Source: Henricia sp. BOLD:AAB3569
Lineage: Eukaryota > Echinodermata > Asteroidea > Spinulosida > Echinasteridae
Reading direction: 5' to 3'
Length of the DNA stretch: 64,000 nt
NCBI GenBank assembly: GCA_037783545.1
Contig: JBBELK010000067.1
Coordinates: 744,001-808,000, forward strand
Below the pieces are notes generated by a model, which was given only the letters and a program-made list of their open reading frames with translations, was not told the origin of the DNA and did no database searches. Shown here piece by piece: positions 1 through 10,259 of the stretch. Each line of letters opens with the position of its first letter. Within the stretch, counting starts at the first letter, position 1. The position numbers were made by a program, and so were the translations under genes.

Positions 1-424
1 CGTTCACTTACCACGGATATCTATCGCATCGGCGAACTAATCTGTGGTCGATAACTGCCATGGCAGTTGCATGCATTCGTTTTGAACAGCGCCCTCATGC
101 GGAGAACACTGATTCGCCGCATGAGGATGCTGCTCTGAGCGCCCCCGGATAAAATGTTTAGCAGTGGAGAACACTGCTTGGGAAAAAATCATGTGGTGTT
201 TGTTACCATTGCAAACGACACGTTTAGTCTGGTTTTTCTTGTCAACTCATGAAGTAAAATTTAAAGGTAACTGCATCTAATGTTATTAAGCTTTCACTCC
301 TTAACTTTCTACTTTGACCTTCAAACAGATATATTACTCTTCATAATAATTAGAGAGACCCTATCGAGTCAAAACCATTGCATATGATAAGAGTTTTGGT
401 TACCAGAGGTTTTTGTCTTTTCAG
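1..424. other. intronic sequence upstream of the first visible GH31 exon
   Basis: No exon, RNA gene or clear transposon is recognised here. The last 15 bases form a pyrimidine-rich tract ending in TTTTCAG, the splice acceptor of the exon that follows. The gene's upstream exons must lie outside the window. Confidence 0.5.
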
Positions 425-627
425 ATACATATGAGACTGGAAACTACCTGTCATTGGCATTGACATCATCAGAAACGTGGTTGAACTCAACAGTAGAGCA
501 TGATGGGTATTCTGGATCACATGACCTGAGTGTCAAGCTCATCATTTTAACTAATGTGCCCCGTCAAGTTGGTCAAGTGAAAATCAACGGGACGAATGTT
601 GTCTTCGCTTTTAATGCAACCTTACAG
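425..627 (+). CDS. GH31 alpha-glucosidase, penultimate coding exon (partial gene)
   Basis: The exon is bounded by a polypyrimidine tract plus TTTTCAG before 425 and by CAG|GTAAGAG after 627. It begins with two bases of a split codon, then 67 full codons starting TYETGNYLSLALTSS and ending NVVFAFNATLQ, with no stop. The pattern of beta strands and the words LIILTNVPRQVGQVKINGT and VVFAFNATLQ resemble the distal C-terminal beta-sandwich of glycoside hydrolase family 31 (lysosomal acid alpha-glucosidase, maltase-glucoamylase, sucrase-isomaltase), where LxVLGVxxxPxxVxVNGxxV..FxY is typical. Such enzymes hydrolyse terminal alpha-1,4/1,6-glucosidic bonds in the lysosome or at the brush border. The catalytic barrel is not in the window, so substrate and location cannot be read here. 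Three NxT sequons suit a secreted or lysosomal protein. The family call is inferred from this tail plus the next exon. Confidence 0.62.
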
Positions 628-2581
628 GTAAGAGAAATATACCATGCCAAAGATCATAAATCAGGGCTCGAACATAACGGTGGTCCGGTGGCTAAATGCC
701 AGTCAAAACTCTCGCGGGCCAGTCAAAACACTGTTTAAAAAGTCCGGGTTGGCCATTCGCGATTCATAGTACATCATGTAACCCAAATATTTGATATTCA
801 CGCATGATTGACTGACGAATGACCGGGTTGTTTTCCTTCCTCCATTGATGTACAAAGTTTGTTTGTAAACATGCATGTTGCACGACGATCGAAGTGGAAT
901 AAAGCACGTGTTTCATAGATCACATGCAGTACGGTCATTGCACGGACAGTAGGCACTGAATGATTGCGCCGAGCTGAGGCGTAATTTGAAGACGGTACCA
1001 TTATAAATGCAGGGCCAGGGGTGCGCATTTGTGTCCTACACATACGACTGTGGCGGGCAGCAAGTTTATGACAGCAAGATTTCTGCATGCACCCATTTCC
1101 TAAAATTTTTTAGTGTAAATATTCGCCAAGATTCATCGGAACATGTACGTGTACGAACCGTCACGATCTTGCGATGAGCTCGCCAGCTGCACACACACCG
1201 TGCATGCCCGGCCTAGCTAGTCCCCTTCGCTTCCCTTTTTCAAGCCCAGACGGAGTTTGTAAAATGTAAATGAATTTGACTTGTTGCTAGTCGACGATCG
1301 AGTGAAAACAATTTTTAGTGTGATCGTCACAGTGCGTGCGTGGCCCGTGTGCTCGGCAAACGCTGAATCGACGTAAAATGAAATCTAACACAAGGCCGAT
1401 GCCATGCTGGTCTGTGCCACGCCGCGCACAGGACCACAAAAATTTGATTTACACGTGGCGCGGGGCACTGGGCAAGTAGCATGTTGTAAGCCTACTTATG
1501 CAGCGGGCACTATGAGGTGAATTTCAGTCTGTGTAGCACGTGCGTGCACGCAGACTGGGCGCGCCTCATGTCTGACATGCCTCTCACGACGTAATTTGTG
1601 TACAGCAGCCTCCGGGAGGAACATGTCAACCAGACACGAGGAGCGTCCAGGCTGCTAACTAAAATGGCTCCATTGCGTACTACGGAAGTCCCCGTAGTCT
1701 TGCGCCTACAGCGCGCGATACATGTACACCGCGTCCGTAAATAACTTTTTCGAGCTAATCAGGATGGAAGAACAGAAGACAAACGACACAAGTTAGAGTT
1801 TTTTAAAGTTTATTATTCAAATAGGTAACTCAACAATGTCGCAAACAATAGGGAAAAGATAAATGTTCATAGGCATTGCATCGCAATGCGTGATCCATTT
1901 TTAAATTTGGATTGCAAAATGGTGATCATGCGATACATAAGAAATTGCTCACTGACATATTCAATCTCGTGCAACATTACTGGCACGGCAAACAAGTCAC
2001 GCGGCCCCTTGGATGATTTTTCTCTAAATCCAGCAGCCGTGGGGGGTGAGTAACCTGTAAAAATTACATGTAAAAAATGGAGGACCACTTCAAGATGCCC
2101 GCGGACCAGTCAAGATGTGACCACAGTGGCCCGGGTGGCCAGTGTTAAACAAAGTTATGGGAAAGCCCTGTAAATGGGTCTTTCCAAAGTAAAGGGGGAA
2201 TTTTGGCAACACCAATGTGACTCGAGTGGAGTCCGAGTCAAGAAAATTGTGACTCGAGTCCGAGTCCTGGACTTCAGTCCTACAACACTGGAAATGACGT
2301 ACTAAAAATCACTGAATTCTAAAAATGCTTTCCGCTCAAGTCGATTCTGAGGTTTTCAGTGCGTCGTTTCACTCCAGAGTTTCTCTACACCATTTTTTTC
2401 TCAAAGCGATGAGCGTCGCGTTTACATGCAATAATGTGAATCCACCCTTAGAGAAACATGAGCATCACTCATTTAGTTGCCTAACTTCATCATGCAAACC
2501 TTGCGACATATGTAATAAACAAATAATTTCGGTCCCACGGAATAAGCTTGTGAAATCTCTTCTTTGAAATTTTTTTTTCAG
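628..2581 (+). other. last intron of the GH31 gene
   Basis: This 1,954-base intron begins GTAAGAG and ends in a T-rich tract (TTTTTTTTCAG). The phase is 0 on both sides. It holds repeat-like sequence: GACTCGAGTCCGAGTC-type words near 2215..2275, and a segment at 2176..2217 that recurs in diverged form at 2861..2902 beyond the gene. No other coding exon is seen in it. Confidence 0.5.
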
Positions 2582-2653
2582 ACTGTGTATATCCTGGACC
2601 TGAAAGTACCAATGCAGCATGATTTCTTCGTCAATTGGGAATATCTTTACTGA
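2582..2653 (+). CDS. GH31 alpha-glucosidase, terminal coding exon and stop
   Basis: After the acceptor TTTTTTTTTCAG, 23 codons read TVYILDLKVPMQHDFFVNWEYLY and end at TGA (2651..2653). Joined in phase 0 to 425..627, the tail becomes ...NATLQ followed by TVYILDLKVP. This matches the family ending, where a V/L-L-x-I/L strand and a final strand with xFxVxW close the C-terminal sheet (acid alpha-glucosidase ends close to such a VSW motif). Agreement of phase, splice signals and family ending makes this a convincing last exon despite its size. A possible polyadenylation signal AATAAA lies at 2937..2942, but it is inside repeat-like sequence. Confidence 0.62.
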   Translation, partial: TVYILDLKVPMQHDFFVNWEYLY

Positions 2654-3349
2654 CAAGTACTGATGAAGAAGTAGGAATATATCGGACGTTGCAGTACAAT
2701 GATTAAAAAATTAATGCTAGATCATACTTCACACGAAAGCAAACATGTAAATTTGAATTAGACATCACACAGTGATTTTCAGGGTGTATCTAAATTTGAA
2801 CGAAAAATTGCATGGTCCTCATGGGACCATATTATTTTTTTCTCTTGCCCCATATTTGGTGGGTTTTTCCACAGTAAAGGAGGCATTTTGGCAACACGGG
2901 CCATATTTTTGAGGAAATACCAATGTCTGGTCTTAAAATAAAAGAAATCAGTTTAAATTGTTCTGAATAGATAACCCCAAAAAGGGTTACAAATAGTGCG
3001 ACAACATGCCTTTAAAAACCCTTTGTACAAATTTCCAATATACGCTCGTAACCGGGACGGCCTAAAATGTAACACAAGTGTCCGTTAAGGCTGTGCCTAA
3101 CGAACCGAATATTCAAATATTTAGTCGTCCATCGAATATTCGAATTGCATTTTACCGAATCGAATATTCGGTATGTTTTTTACCACTCCAAACCAAACAT
3201 GTCTTTCAGCTAGGAAGAAGTAAAAAACCTTTTTCCTTTGCCGAAACGGCTGCTTTGACATGGTACCGATTACTTCGGCTGATACACTGCAAATCGCCAT
3301 TTAACCGAGTCTGTTTCGAAGTCAAGTTAACATGCGAGCGAGTTGCCTG
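2654..3349. other. 3' flank of GH31 gene, no gene recognised
   Basis: The segment at 2861..2902 is a diverged direct copy of 2176..2217 (both contain AGTAAAGG and TTTTGGCAACAC). Near 3105..3175 the word CGAATATTCG recurs, giving short palindromes. No supported exon is seen. Confidence 0.45.
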
Positions 3350-3712
3350 ATAATACGGTGCTCTGTGAGTGCCATCCTACTTGTTTAGATACCAAGATGT
3401 TGACTTATAGCGTGGGTTATGTCGACTTGGCGAGATATTAAGTCGACTTGGCGAGATAATTTATGTGGCAGAGTCGACCTCCTGAATTCAATGAGTTGAC
3501 ATGGTGAGATAATTTGTTGCCAACTCGAATTGACTTACATAATGATCTTGCCAAGTCGACTTATTGATTTCAGGAAGTCAACGACTTTAATATTTCAGGA
3601 AGACGACCAATATAAAATATCTTGCCAAATCGACTTATTCCACGTTATAAGTCAACTTGGTGAGTCTCGGTATCTAAGCAAGTGGAATGGCACTCGCAGA
3701 GCGCCGTATTAT
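3350..3712. mobile_element. TIR element with internal ~21-bp repeats (GTCGACTTGGCGAGATA)
   Basis: The left arm (3350..3420, starting ATAATACGGTGCTCTG) and right arm (about 3642..3712, reverse-complement start ATAATACGGCGCTCTG) are imperfect inverted repeats of about 70 bp. Between them GTCGACTTGGCGAGATA recurs at about 21 to 22 bp spacing in both orientations. There is no coding capacity. This is a non-autonomous DNA-transposon-like or fold-back element of unknown superfamily. Confidence 0.6.
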
Positions 3713-3811
3713 GGTACACTGTGTGATAATCGGGCAGTGTAACCACTGCATGTTTTTCTCGAAAGCGGCAGACAAAATTGGTTGACCAAATAAAAACGGC
3801 CGACTTACAAA

Positions 3812-3855
3812 ACAAACCCTAATTGATATTCATTCTCCCCGACGCAAGCTAAAAA
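3812..3855 (+). repeat. solo copy of the terminal repeat of the tRNA-Thr-like SINE family
   Basis: The words AAACCCTAATT..CATTCATTCTCCCCGACGCAAGCT match the direct terminal repeats that bound the tRNA-like cores at 18.5 kb and 50.6 kb. Here no tRNA-like core follows, so this is an isolated terminal unit. Confidence 0.55.
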
Positions 3856-3897
3856 AATCACATTCTCTGATGTGATTTTTTTTTACTTTCTACTTAA

Positions 3898-4691
3898 AGA
3901 GACATACCGGCTTCGTTGGGCTATTTTGGGCTCGAAATAGACCCATACATGATTCTGAAAGTCTTTCCGAAGAGAACCTGAAAAGAAACCACCAAATTTG
4001 GTTGTTTATGAGCACTTTTCAAAAAATCAAGGTCACATGATTTATCCGAAAAAGATTTCTGGTTCGGATAAATCACGTGGTCTTATTTCCAGCCATAGAA
4101 ACCAGCGCTAAGTGCGAGTTGCTTTTGTTATTTGTGGTTGGTTTCTCTTCTTGTTGGAAAATAATTTCCTACGAACACTAGGCCTATGTACATACCGTAT
4201 TTTCCAATTTGTACACAAATCTGCCAACAGATTTCATAAGAAGGGTTTCTGGGTATTGATATGGACGAGAGAATCTCTCAGATTTTCACGTCTTCGCTTC
4301 GAGGCGATAAATAATATCCGAAGAAAAAACAGCATATTGCAGACGTTGGAGAACCAACTAGTTGCGTTCGAGTTGCTTCCTCGAGTCAGCGCTGACCTGG
4401 GGGATCATGCAAGGTGTGATGAGTTGGGAAAAATGGGGAAAAGAGGTTTCAACACGTGTCGACTCATATCGAACGCCACCTTTATTTACAAACACATGAT
4501 GCATAATACATGTACATCGCGACGGCTGGTAAAGCGTATAATCTCTCATTTGGTCTCTTGTTAATTTTAAACATTACTAGTTAATTACATGACATTTTTA
4601 TAATTGCTTTTCACAACGACCATCGAAAAATTATTGTCAAGGATGCTAGATCGCTACATTATGTAAACAGTAAGCCGGTGTGTACGTCCCT
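3898..4691 (+). mobile_element. TTAA-flanked TIR element, family A (GGGACACACCGGCTT ends)
   Basis: TTAA lies on both sides (3894..3897 and 4692..4695). The left end starts AGAGACATACCGGCTTCG, and the right end reads in reverse complement as AGGGACGTACACACCGGC. A near full-length second copy is at 52227..52899 and reverse or partial copies are at 22443..22674, 31922..32689, 58850..58943 and 62417..62799. No intact ORF is present. TTAA duplication is typical of the piggyBac and Kolobok superfamilies. Which one applies is not determined. Confidence 0.65.
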
Positions 4692-4821
4692 TTAATGTTT
4701 TGCCACAAATTTCACTCCATAAAGGTGTTTTTTCTTCTTTAGTCGAGTTACAAAGCCATAGGCACTATTTTTGATATGGAGTTCTATACCTATAAAAATG
4801 TGAACCAATTGTTTTTTTTAT

Positions 4822-4962
4822 CAGTGAGGAGCAACTGCAATACCGTGATTCGAGACCACCAGTCTGCACATTAAGTATAGAAGGTCCATGGTTCGAATCC
4901 TGGTGGAGCCAAGTTGCTTTTCACTGCATCCAGATTTCCTAAACTCACGGACATTTGTATGT
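4822..4962 (+). repeat. tRNA-derived SINE (degenerate)
   Basis: A B-box-like GGTTCGAATCC is at 4890..4900, followed by a unit-specific body (AAGTTGCTTTTCACTGCATCC) shared with the SINE at 21021..21165. The A-box half is decayed. This is not a functional tRNA. Confidence 0.6.
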
Positions 4963-5053
4963 AAATACTTGTTACTTTTATAAATCTATAATTTATGGTT
5001 GTTGGTTTTATAATTTAAATTGCTTTCTATATGTTGTTACAGCAATAATTTAA

Positions 5054-5535
5054 AGGTTTAGTGTAATGAAAATTATCAATCAGCTGGTTTTATACACAAA
5101 TCAAAGGATCAAACTGCTGTAGACAAAGAAGCAAACTCAGATTTGTTTTTACTTCAGAAAGAAGCGACCTTTTCTCTACTTAAAAATATTCTTGACAGGC
5201 GAGGGCGCTGCTGGTCATGCAGGTAACCCACAGTTGAAAAACAGAAAGAACATTACATTTCAAACTGTAACAGTAGACCACTGATCTATTTTTAACTCAA
5301 ACAATCTCGTTAGGATTGTTGCAAATGACATACTAAACAAACTCAGTAAACTGTTACAGCTCATAATACCAAGAAGCCACTGAAAATGACACCAACTTTT
5401 GTACACAAATCTATGGATGATTTCTCTGTTGTCCTAAGATGACATCATAGCTTTGCTCATGAATATGGAAATTCATTAGCATAAAAATAGAAAACTTGCA
5501 ATTACACCAAAACGCAACTAGTAAATTCTATGAAA
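5054..5535 (+). repeat. ~480-bp dispersed repeat, inverted copy at 34.1-34.6 kb
   Basis: The order of words here (CAATCAGCTGGTT, CAAACTGCTG, GTAGACAAAGAAGCAAACTC, ACATTACATTTCAAACTG, TTGCAAATGACATACTAAAC, GATGACATCATAG) is found in reverse complement at about 34125..34556. Both copies start next to a TTAA. There is no coding potential, and the element class is unknown. Confidence 0.6.
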
Positions 5536-5569
5536 TTGATTTAAAGGTGCAAAACACATCGTCATCCTC

Positions 5570-6770
5570 TACTATTATTTTGTGTAATACAAATCCTATT
5601 TCATACTATTTTCGTACAGTAAACACAGCATGAACCAGCAGTATTCCTTCATTGCTTTGTACAAATTGTCGTTCTATTTTGAGAGTGCCTCAAGTAGTGC
5701 AAGTTTTAGCTAAAAAATAAAATATAAATTAACCAGAAATTCACAAATATCTGTATATTTTTGTAAAGTGCTTCCTCCATGTTTGTATACAAATAATAAA
5801 TGTTTATGAGTTCAATAGTATGTATACCATACACCCTCGCATTAATTCTTTATAATATGACATAACACCCCATAAAGTGTAAATATGGTCAAGAAACATG
5901 AATTAGCAGTGAGAACATTTAACGTTTTCCTTTAAAAACACTTAGAATTTGCTCCATAGACTTAGTGCATGGAGTTTCGACTGGCGAGGGTGTATGGTAT
6001 TTTTTTTCCCCCAAATAATTTCATGAGGTGGCGGATTTAATGTTGTCTTCTACGAGGCAAAGCCGAGTGGAATAGAACATTAAATCTGTCAACGAATAAA
6101 ATTATTCGTTCTATTGCACAAATTTTAAGCATTCATTATTTGTTTTATAAAACATCAGAATAAATTCCCGTTGAATCGCCCGGCATTGTTTCCGGTGAGC
6201 TCGCGATGAACGTGCCCGCTTCCACACGCAACTTGTAGTTATAACGAGAGGATAATGCACGGCAGCCCTCCATTCATTCTTTACAGTGTACAGTAGTTCT
6301 GGTGGATATTCCACGCGGGTCGTTGATACATATACAATGTACAACGAATAATAAACGATCGTGACCGACAACGCACCAATCAGATGACGGGGATTTATTC
6401 AGGTATTTTATAAAAGCAGTTAACACCGTTTGAATTGTACTGATACCATTTGTACTGATTTTATATTTAGTATTCTGATAATAAGGCCAAAAAAAAAATA
6501 TGTATAGCGTAAGTTGAAGTCTCCCAAAATGATGCGGTGATGCAGGTTTTTTTTTGCTTAAGTGGATTCCAAGCAATAAAGTCAAATTGACATGAAGCCA
6601 ACAGGCATGTTTTTAATCGAAACACTCAACAGATGGTGCGTGTCTGAGTAAAACCATTTTTACGTGCAGGGTTAAAAGTGACGCGCGCTAACGATATTGT
6701 TTTTGTGTGTGTTTGTAAAGAAAAAAAGCTTTGACGCGCAGAGTTGAAAGAGGCTAACGCTAAACATAGT
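5570..6770. other. gene-free interval
   Basis: No supported exon is seen. The fragment CTCCATAGACTTAGTGCATGG at 5952..5972 belongs to the repeat that also occurs at 15.86 kb and 19.1 kb. The only open frames are short and antisense, without family motifs. Confidence 0.4.
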
Positions 6771-6777
6771 TCTTTGT

Positions 6778-6808
<31 letters not shown>
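6778..6808 (+). repeat. poly(G) tract of 31, then (TG)n
   Basis: There are thirty-one consecutive G residues, followed by TGTGTGTGT. This is a homopolymer whose length is prone to sequencing or assembly error. Confidence 0.9.
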
Positions 6809-6809
<1 letters not shown>

Positions 6810-6821
6810 GTGTGTGTCCTA

Positions 6822-6938
6822 AGGCTGGATCCGAATTAGTGGCTGTGGCTGTTGCGATGCTGTTTCTAAGGACTGTCATTGTCTGCCCATAGCAACAGCC
6901 ATAGCCACTGCCAAAGCCACTAATTCGGTTCCAGCCTA
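6822..6938. mobile_element. hairpin MITE (AGGCTGGATCCGAATTAGTGG arms)
   Basis: The arms AATTAGTGGCTGTGGCTGTTGC and GCAACAGCCATAGCCACTG..CACTAATT fold back over nearly the whole 117 bp. A related but different hairpin is at 23843..23957. There is no coding capacity. Confidence 0.65.
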
Positions 6939-7027
6939 ATACTCGTACTTATTGTGTGAGATACAGCAAACAAGGTCAGTCTCAACTACATGTACATGCA
7001 TTACAGGGTAAATGTAAATGACTAATT

Positions 7028-7400
7028 TTTGAGCGGGCTAGTGAGTCGTACCCAAGACCTTGGTTAAATCTTCAGGTCTTGGGTTTAAAACCAGGCCTGC
7101 TCACGTCCATGGTGCGTGTGTCCTTGGGCAAGGCACTTTGTCATGTGTATGTGTTACCTCTCTCCACCCAGGAGCAAATGGGTACCTGTGAGGGCAGTGA
7201 AAGAAGATGTGTTTGATTAGCTCATGAGCGCCTAACATGTTGCCGGGGCTGCATACTCTCGAGGGAGTTGAGAAGACTTAAATATATGGAATGTTATTCG
7301 AGCCCAATGACCAGGGGTAATAATAATGTGAGCGCTCTGAGCATGGATACGTGCGCCATATACATTGGAAATATTATTATATTGTTATTAATATTAATGT
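7028..7400 (+). repeat. tRNA-derived SINE with CCTTGGGCAAGG body
   Basis: A decayed tRNA-like head (B-box remnant GGGTTTAAAACC near 7080) is followed by CCTTGGGCAAGGCACTTTGTC, then CTCTCCACCCAGGAG and AAATGGGTACCTGTGAGGG, and an A/T-rich tail with ATTATTATA units. From memory this body is that of a widespread SINE2-type family of marine invertebrates and fishes. A shorter relative is at 21235..21330. Confidence 0.65.
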
Positions 7401-7695
7401 TTGTCTAAGTTTTAGAAACGGGTGTATATTGGTGATGCATATATTTTCCTTTGAAATTACTAGCTGTAAGCCTGTAAACCTGGCGCACTAATTTTGATAT
7501 AAAGGGTTGGTAATTTTCTGTACTTTATCATGGTGGTTATTTTAAAATTACTTGGGTCTTTAATTTTATAGTTACTGCAAATCGTGTGTATTACCTCCAC
7601 CGGATTCCACTGTGGATTAAATGTATTATTATATTTGTTTAGCCCGTTTGTCAGTGTACATGTATGGAAGATGTCATGATCGTTCAGCTTCAAGT

Positions 7696-7896
7696 TTAAA
7701 GGATCCGTTACCAGATTTTTAAAAAAATGGATTTTGTTCTAACCCAACAATCAAATAAAATACCTGTATGGGCAGAAAATCGCGTGATTGTGTGATGATT
7801 GCATCACTTTGACCTATTTGGGCGCCGTCTGCTAGCGCTGTTGCGATTGGTCGCGGGTTCGGCTTGATTGACAGGTCGGAACTATGCATTGCAATA
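7696..7896. repeat. repeat, inverted copy at 14318..14441
   Basis: 7770..7896 (GCAGAAAATCGCGTGATTG ... GACAGGTCGGAACTATGCATT) recurs inverted at 14318..14441 on the other side of the DIRS element. 7696..7745 resembles one end of the TTAA element at 37.1, 59.2 and 61.2 kb (TGGATTTTGTTCTAACC). The two arms flank the DIRS insertion, but they do not mark its ends. Confidence 0.55.
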
Positions 7897-8030
7897 GAAA
7901 TCATTCTAACATGAATCTAGGCCGCAACATTCAATAAACAACATATTAAAAATCTAATTTCTTTTGAGTAGAAAGGTGTTTTTAAAGCTGCAGTTTTTGA
8001 AGACTAACATTAAGAGTCTACAGCGCTCAT

Positions 8031-8149
8031 CTTACCCGTAGAGCCACTACCTGTGCATATTTCCCTAGAGGGCGCAAATCATCCGCTAATGCTTTGTACA
8101 ATACCCACTGTGCCCTGCGCGCCCGCCATGACACTCTCCCCTTTTCTCT
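8031..8149 (+). repeat. DIRS left inverted terminal repeat
   Basis: The repeat starts CTTACCCGTAGAGCCACTAC and matches the reverse complement of 13382..13500 over about 119 bp with only a few differences. It contains the AGGGCGCAAATCATCCGC block. Confidence 0.85.
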
Positions 8150-8305
8150 TAGCGCGCCATGGTGAACGGACGTGTTTTCTGTCACCATCCTTCATCCGCT
8201 ACGAGTTTTGTCTTCACTCTTCTAGTGTAGAGTTCGCCTTCATCGTTAGTTCTTCAGTGGATTTTCAACGGTTTCTTCTCCGGGATTGCCTTCGTGCACT
8301 TCACT

Positions 8306-10250
8306 ATGGACAAATCTGCGAGGAAGAAATCTACCAAGGACATTGCGGTTCCCGCGACTGGACGCTCCACCGGACCGCCGTCTTTGTCGGAGGCTTTAGG
8401 TCAGGTGGCACCCCCCTCCCGTGAGCCTACCTCCGGCCGTGAATTTGCTGGGGTCACCTCCCCCGCTCTGCTCCCGGACACCCGAGCCCCTCCGTCGTGA
8501 CCACCGAGGAAAACCTTTCCTTCAAGGGCACGCCCCCCGCGCCATTGCCCTCTCGGCTCCCTGGATATGCTTACCGCTCCATGCACGCCGAGGATCTTCA
8601 CCAGGCCGCAGAACCAGTTCCAGTTTCGAGCTCTGTTCTTAGCGCCTCAGGTACCCGTGGGGTGCCTGGCCCGTCAGAGTTAGCCTATGGGACGTCTTTT
8701 TCTTTTGGCCCCCCGCCTTACTCCGCTCCACGGGCCAAACCTACGCCCACCGGTCCGCCCATTCTGGGTCTACCTGTGGGATCGCTGCAAAGGCCATTGA
8801 CCGCCCCGGGACCCTCGAGCCTGCCTTCCACTTCATAATGTTTTCCATGCTCCGGTGTTCCAGCTCCTCCATCCGCTCCCGATTCCTCTTCCGAAGATCG
8901 GTCCAGCCTCCGGACGAAGAAAGGTAAATCCCGCCGCAAGAGACACCATACATCCTCAGGATCGGAATCTCATTCCCATCGCCGAGCCAAACGCCGTGAA
9001 CGCTCGAACACTTTTTCTCCAGCTACCTTGATCCAAGCGTTTCAGGCCTTTTCAGCGATGTCAGCGGCAGGATTCCCCTCGCGGCAACTCGCCCCCTTCC
9101 CGGGCCAGTTCGCCCCTCAGGCCGGTTTGGCAGCCTCGGTCGGTGGACACGCTCCGAGCATCAGTCAGATCGCCCCCAGCGTCGCCCCATCTACTCGCGC
9201 TGACCAGCCTCCTCCGGCCCAGGCCGCGGGTCGCGCTCCTCCGTCTCCACCGGCCATTTCTGTTCGTCCGTCGTCATTTTTCTCCGGCTCAGACGCCGAA
9301 CTTGAGGATCGTCGCCTTGCGTTTCCGGACCCCCGCCACACATGCACGGTCCTCTCTGGTGGGTTCCTCCCCCCATTTACTCTCAGACCAAGATTCCTAT
9401 GATGAGAGTGATAACGCCTTGGATACACTGAATCTATCCCCTCTAGAAACCCGTCTAGTTCAGAGGGACATGATCCGGGTTCTGAACCTTCCAGATACAA
9501 CTGTACCGGAGCCGGACCCTGCTCCCCATCAGTCCTTCAAGCAGCGTACGGCTTTGGGTGAGCCGGCCGGCCGCACCGCTCTCTTCCCAGTGCTTCCGCT
9601 AGACCAGTTTTGCATCAAGCACATACAAAACGTCGCTTCTCGCAAGAAATGGATCGCCTTCGATAAACGGGTAAACAGTTATTTTCGTTTCCCCCAGAAT
9701 GAATTTGAGGATTTTCTGGCGGTTCCTCTCGTCCCGGACTCCGTCAAAGACAAACTGGCCGCAGATGGTTCGGCTTCGGGAACGTCCCGCAATCTTTTGG
9801 CCGACTCCGCCAGAAACGACCTGGAGATCGACCACTCTTAAGAAGGCCGACTGGGCCTCCAGGCTGGGCATCCGAGTCACGTCGTTCATGCTTCTCCTGT
9901 CCGAATATCTTGTCCGCGGCTGCGATGAAGATACATCTATTCCCGCCGGTAAATTCCAGGAAGCTATGGAAGCTCAGGCGAAACGCATCGAAGCTACAGA
10001 CAAGATTAATCTTCGAAAGTCAGCGAAGCCCGCCCCAGCCCAGGCGAAATCCTATAAACCTAAAGCTCGCCTGTCGTCGACCGGCCATCCGGGAACTTCC
10101 CGGGGCCGCTCCTTTCGCGGCCGTCCCTTTACCTCGTCATCCCGAGCGACGACACGCACTTCAAGCCAGCGCCAAGACCGGTCCTCTAACCTGGGTGGCC
10201 GACATTACAAGCCTCCGGCCTCCCGGTTCACCCGGGGCTGGCGCCAATGA
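8306..10250 (+). pseudogene. DIRS gag-like region, multiply frameshifted
   Basis: An ATG at 8306 begins MDKSARKKSTK. Frame then passes between all three phases: 8306..8500, 8497..8838 with a stop at 8836, continuing open to about 9400, then another phase to 9841 and a third to 10250. The product is Pro/Ser/Ala-rich at the N-terminus. Next comes a Lys/Arg/His/Ser stretch (KKGKSRRKRHH, near 8920), then a more globular part with FDKRVNSYFRFPQNEFEDFL (near 9660). It ends in an Arg/Ser/Gly-rich basic tail (GTSRGRSFRGRPF). This order is usual for DIRS gag. At least three frameshifts and one stop break it. Assignment rests on position and composition, not on a named domain. Confidence 0.6.
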
Positions 10251-10259
10251 CCCCGTCCA

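Noticed and set aside
662-2150. A TIR element filling the GH31 intron
   Set aside because: GGCCAGTCAAAAC-type words occur near both ends, but I could not align convincing inverted termini.
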